Shown one piece after another: positions 62,262 to 64,000 of a stretch of DNA of 64,000 nucleotides. The DNA is from Neisseria sp. MVDL19-042950 (GTDB lineage: Bacteria > Pseudomonadota > Gammaproteobacteria > Burkholderiales > Neisseriaceae). The notes below the pieces were generated by a model. It did no database searches, was not told where the DNA came from, and saw only the letters and a list, made by a program, of their open reading frames with translations. Where the stretch lies: assembly GCF_030504625.1 (NCBI RefSeq), contig NZ_JAUKWH010000003.1, positions 124,001 to 188,000 of the forward strand, in the 5' to 3' direction. Position 1 is the stretch's first letter. Each line of letters opens with the position of its first letter. The position numbers and the translations under genes were made by a program.

Positions 62262-63434
62262 ATGAGCGAAGAATACCTATTCACTTCCGAGTCCGTATCG
62301 GAAGGCCATCCCGATAAAGTGGCCGACCAGATTTCCGATGCCATTCTCGATGCCATTCTGGCGCAAGACCCGACCGCACGCGTAGCCGCCGAAACGTTAG
62401 TCAACACCGGTTTGTGCGTGCTAGCCGGCGAAGTTACCACCACCGCCCATGTCGACTACATCAAAGTGGCGCGCGAAACCATCAAACGCATCGGCTACAA
62501 CTCTTCCGAACTCGGCTTCGATGCCGACGGCTGCGCGGTCATGATGTGCTACGACCAGCAATCGCCCGACATCGCCCAAGGGGTGAACGAAGGCGAAGGC
62601 ATTGATTTGAACATGGGTGCGGGCGATCAGGGCTTGATGTTCGGATACGCCTGCGACGAAACCCCCACGCTAATGCCGTTTACCATTTATTACAGCCACC
62701 GCCTGATGCAGCGTCAAAGCGAAGTACGCAAAGACGGCCGCCTGCCGTGGCTGCGCCCCGATGCCAAAGCGCAATTGACCTGCGTGTACGATGCCGAAAC
62801 CGGTAAAGTAAAACGTATCGACACCGTAGTATTGTCTACCCAGCACGATCCGGACATCGACCGCGAAGAGTTGATTAAAGCGGTGAAAGAACACATTATC
62901 TTCCCCGTGCTGCCGAAAGACATGCTCACCGAAGACACCAAATACCTGATCAACCCCACCGGCCGTTTCGTGATCGGCGGCCCGCAAGGGGACTGCGGCT
63001 TAACCGGCCGTAAAATCATTGTCGACACCTACGGCGGTGCCGCTCCGCACGGCGGCGGCGCATTCTCCGGCAAAGACCCCACCAAAGTGGACCGTTCCGC
63101 CGCTTATGCCTGCCGTTACGTGGCCAAAAACATCGTAGCCGCAGGTTTGGCCACTCAGTGCCAAGTGCAGGTTTCCTACGCCATCGGCATCGCCGAACCG
63201 ACCTCAATTTCCATCGACACTTTCGGCACCGGCAAAGTGGACGAAGCCACGCTGATCCGAATCGTGCGCGACAATTTCGACCTGCGTCCGAAAGGCATCA
63301 TCCAAATGCTCGACCTGCAACGCCCGATTTACAGCAAAACCGCCGCCTACGGCCACTTCGGTCGCGAAGAGCCTGAATTCACTTGGGAGCGCACCGACAA
63401 AGTGCCCGCCTTGAGAGCTGCCGCAGGGTTGTAA
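62262..63434 (+). CDS. metK: S-adenosylmethionine synthetase
   Basis: 390 residues from the ATG at 62262 ([20 protein letters not shown]). ATP/Mg motifs: [34 protein letters not shown] and [20 protein letters not shown]. Makes SAM from methionine and ATP; functionally linked to mtnN, which recycles its by-products. Divergent from htrB. Confidence 0.97.
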   Translation: MSEEYLFTSESVSEGHPDKVADQISDAILDAILAQDPTARVAAETLVNTGLCVLAGEVTTTAHVDYIKVARETIKRIGYNSSELGFDADGCAVMMCYDQQSPDIAQGVNEGEGIDLNMGAGDQGLMFGYACDETPTLMPFTIYYSHRLMQRQSEVRKDGRLPWLRPDAKAQLTCVYDAETGKVKRIDTVVLSTQHDPDIDREELIKAVKEHIIFPVLPKDMLTEDTKYLINPTGRFVIGGPQGDCGLTGRKIIVDTYGGAAPHGGGAFSGKDPTKVDRSAAYACRYVAKNIVAAGLATQCQVQVSYAIGIAEPTSISIDTFGTGKVDEATLIRIVRDNFDLRPKGIIQMLDLQRPIYSKTAAYGHFGREEPEFTWERTDKVPALRAAAGL

Positions 63435-63792
63435 CATTCCGCTGATTCAAAGGCCGTCTGAAAAGAAGTTTTCAGACGGCCTTTTGTTGTTGCGGCATAC
63501 TTAGGAAACGGACTGCCGACACAATACACAGCAAATCAACTTAAAAAATAACACACGTCATCCTCAAAGTTGCCCCGAGTATGATGAACCGCGATAAAGA
63601 AAGTATCTTTACCATAGGCCGTCTGAAACCATATTTTTCAGACGGCCTATATTGGTTTATATTTGCAAATAGCTGCTGCGACAACCGCAAAGCACCATAC
63701 CGAAACCATACCGGCACGCAACACCGTAAAGCGATCGGATTTCACGGTTGCACACATTGGCCGACACATCGAAAAACATCAGGAGCCGCATC
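63435..63792. other. Intergenic region after metK
   Basis: Two DUS inverted pairs: 63448-63484 (metK terminator, T-rich tail) and 63616-63650. No gene apparent between metK and the CoA-binding gene. Confidence 0.65.
63448..63484 (+). terminator. metK terminator, DUS inverted pair
   Basis: AAAGGCCGTCTGAAAAGAAG with TTTTCAGACGGCCTTTT. Confidence 0.85.
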
Positions 63793-64000
63793 ATGCCGAA
63801 CCAGCCTCCCGCATCCCTGTTCACTCCCGCCCGCCTTATCGTTGTCGGAGCCAGCGAACGGCCGCACAGCTTGGGCGAACGCGTGCTCACCGCCCTACTC
63901 CGCACACCTTTCTGCGGGCAGATTACACCCGTCAACCTGCGCCATAAAACCGTCGGCGGCCTGAAAGCCTATGCCAATATCGGCCGCGTTCCGGAAACCG
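63793..64000 (+). CDS. CoA-binding acyl-CoA synthetase-type protein (partial, 3' cut)
   Basis: The first 69 residues are seen before the window ends. AGGAG lies 7 bases before the ATG at 63793. FTPARLIVVGASERPHSLGE is the Rossmann CoA-binding start of NDP-forming acetyl-CoA synthetases and of Pat-type bifunctional acetyltransferases. Which of the two applies depends on the missing C-terminus (GNAT domain or not). Confidence 0.75.
   Translation, partial: MPNQPPASLFTPARLIVVGASERPHSLGERVLTALLRTPFCGQITPVNLRHKTVGGLKAYANIGRVPET

Noticed and set aside
1-64000. CRISPR arrays, rRNA genes, intact insertion sequences or Correia elements
   Set aside because: No regularly spaced repeats, no rRNA sequence, no transposase gene and no Correia-type ends were seen.

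Overview
The window is chromosomal DNA of a Neisseria or close Neisseriaceae relative. The 10-base core GCCGTCTGAA of the Neisseria DNA uptake sequence (DUS) occurs dozens of times, usually in the AG form AGGCCGTCTGAA and often as inverted pairs serving as gene-end hairpins. The core genes (mtnN, pilU, ubiB, ccoNOQP, pilF-pilG-pilD, zapD, recJ, secB, recG, dxs, htrB, metK) fit this family. I could not fix the species.

Region 1 (1 to about 21,990) is the right-hand part of an integrated conjugative element, read right to left. It holds a complete VirB-type type IV secretion set: virB1, B2, B3, B4, B5, B6, two small unknown genes, virB7-like, B8, B9, B10 and B11. An unknown gene, an SSB and the virD4 coupling protein follow, then a primase-like protein, a MobC-like accessory protein and a MOBP-like relaxase. 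Three toxin-antitoxin modules sit among the DNA-processing genes. The element carries many DUS hairpins, so it has long been resident in Neisseria. It ends at a tRNA-Leu(UAA) 3' fragment with short repeats beside it. Its other end, and probably its integrase, lie outside the window.

Region 2 (about 22,037 to 29,850) is a second, decayed island. A P4-type integrase lacking its N-terminus is joined directly to the tRNA fragment. A frameshifted gene, an AlpA-like regulator, small helix-turn-helix genes, an AntA/KilAC antirepressor and a Phd/VapC-type toxin-antitoxin pair follow. Then come 2.2 kb with no convincing gene but dense palindromes and iteron-like repeats, resembling a relic replication origin.

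Region 3 (29,857 to 49,700) is core chromosome: mtnN, pilU, ubiB, the cbb3 oxidase operon ccoNOQP, an M61 peptidase, a DUF442 protein, the operon pilF-pilG-pilD-coaE-zapD-yacG, tRNA-Phe, a nicotinamidase-like hydrolase, an M23 endopeptidase and a conserved unknown. The outstanding feature is a CcoP subunit whose C-terminus is a complete OmpA-like peptidoglycan-binding domain.

Region 4 (49,810 to 64,000) is richer in G+C: recJ, grxC, secB, a TonB-dependent siderophore receptor, recG, an AT-rich unknown membrane coiled-coil gene, an MliC-like lipoprotein, dxs, htrB/lpxL, metK, and the start of a CoA-binding acyl-CoA synthetase-type gene cut by the window end.

All calls come from reading the sequence and recalling protein families. 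No searches were run.
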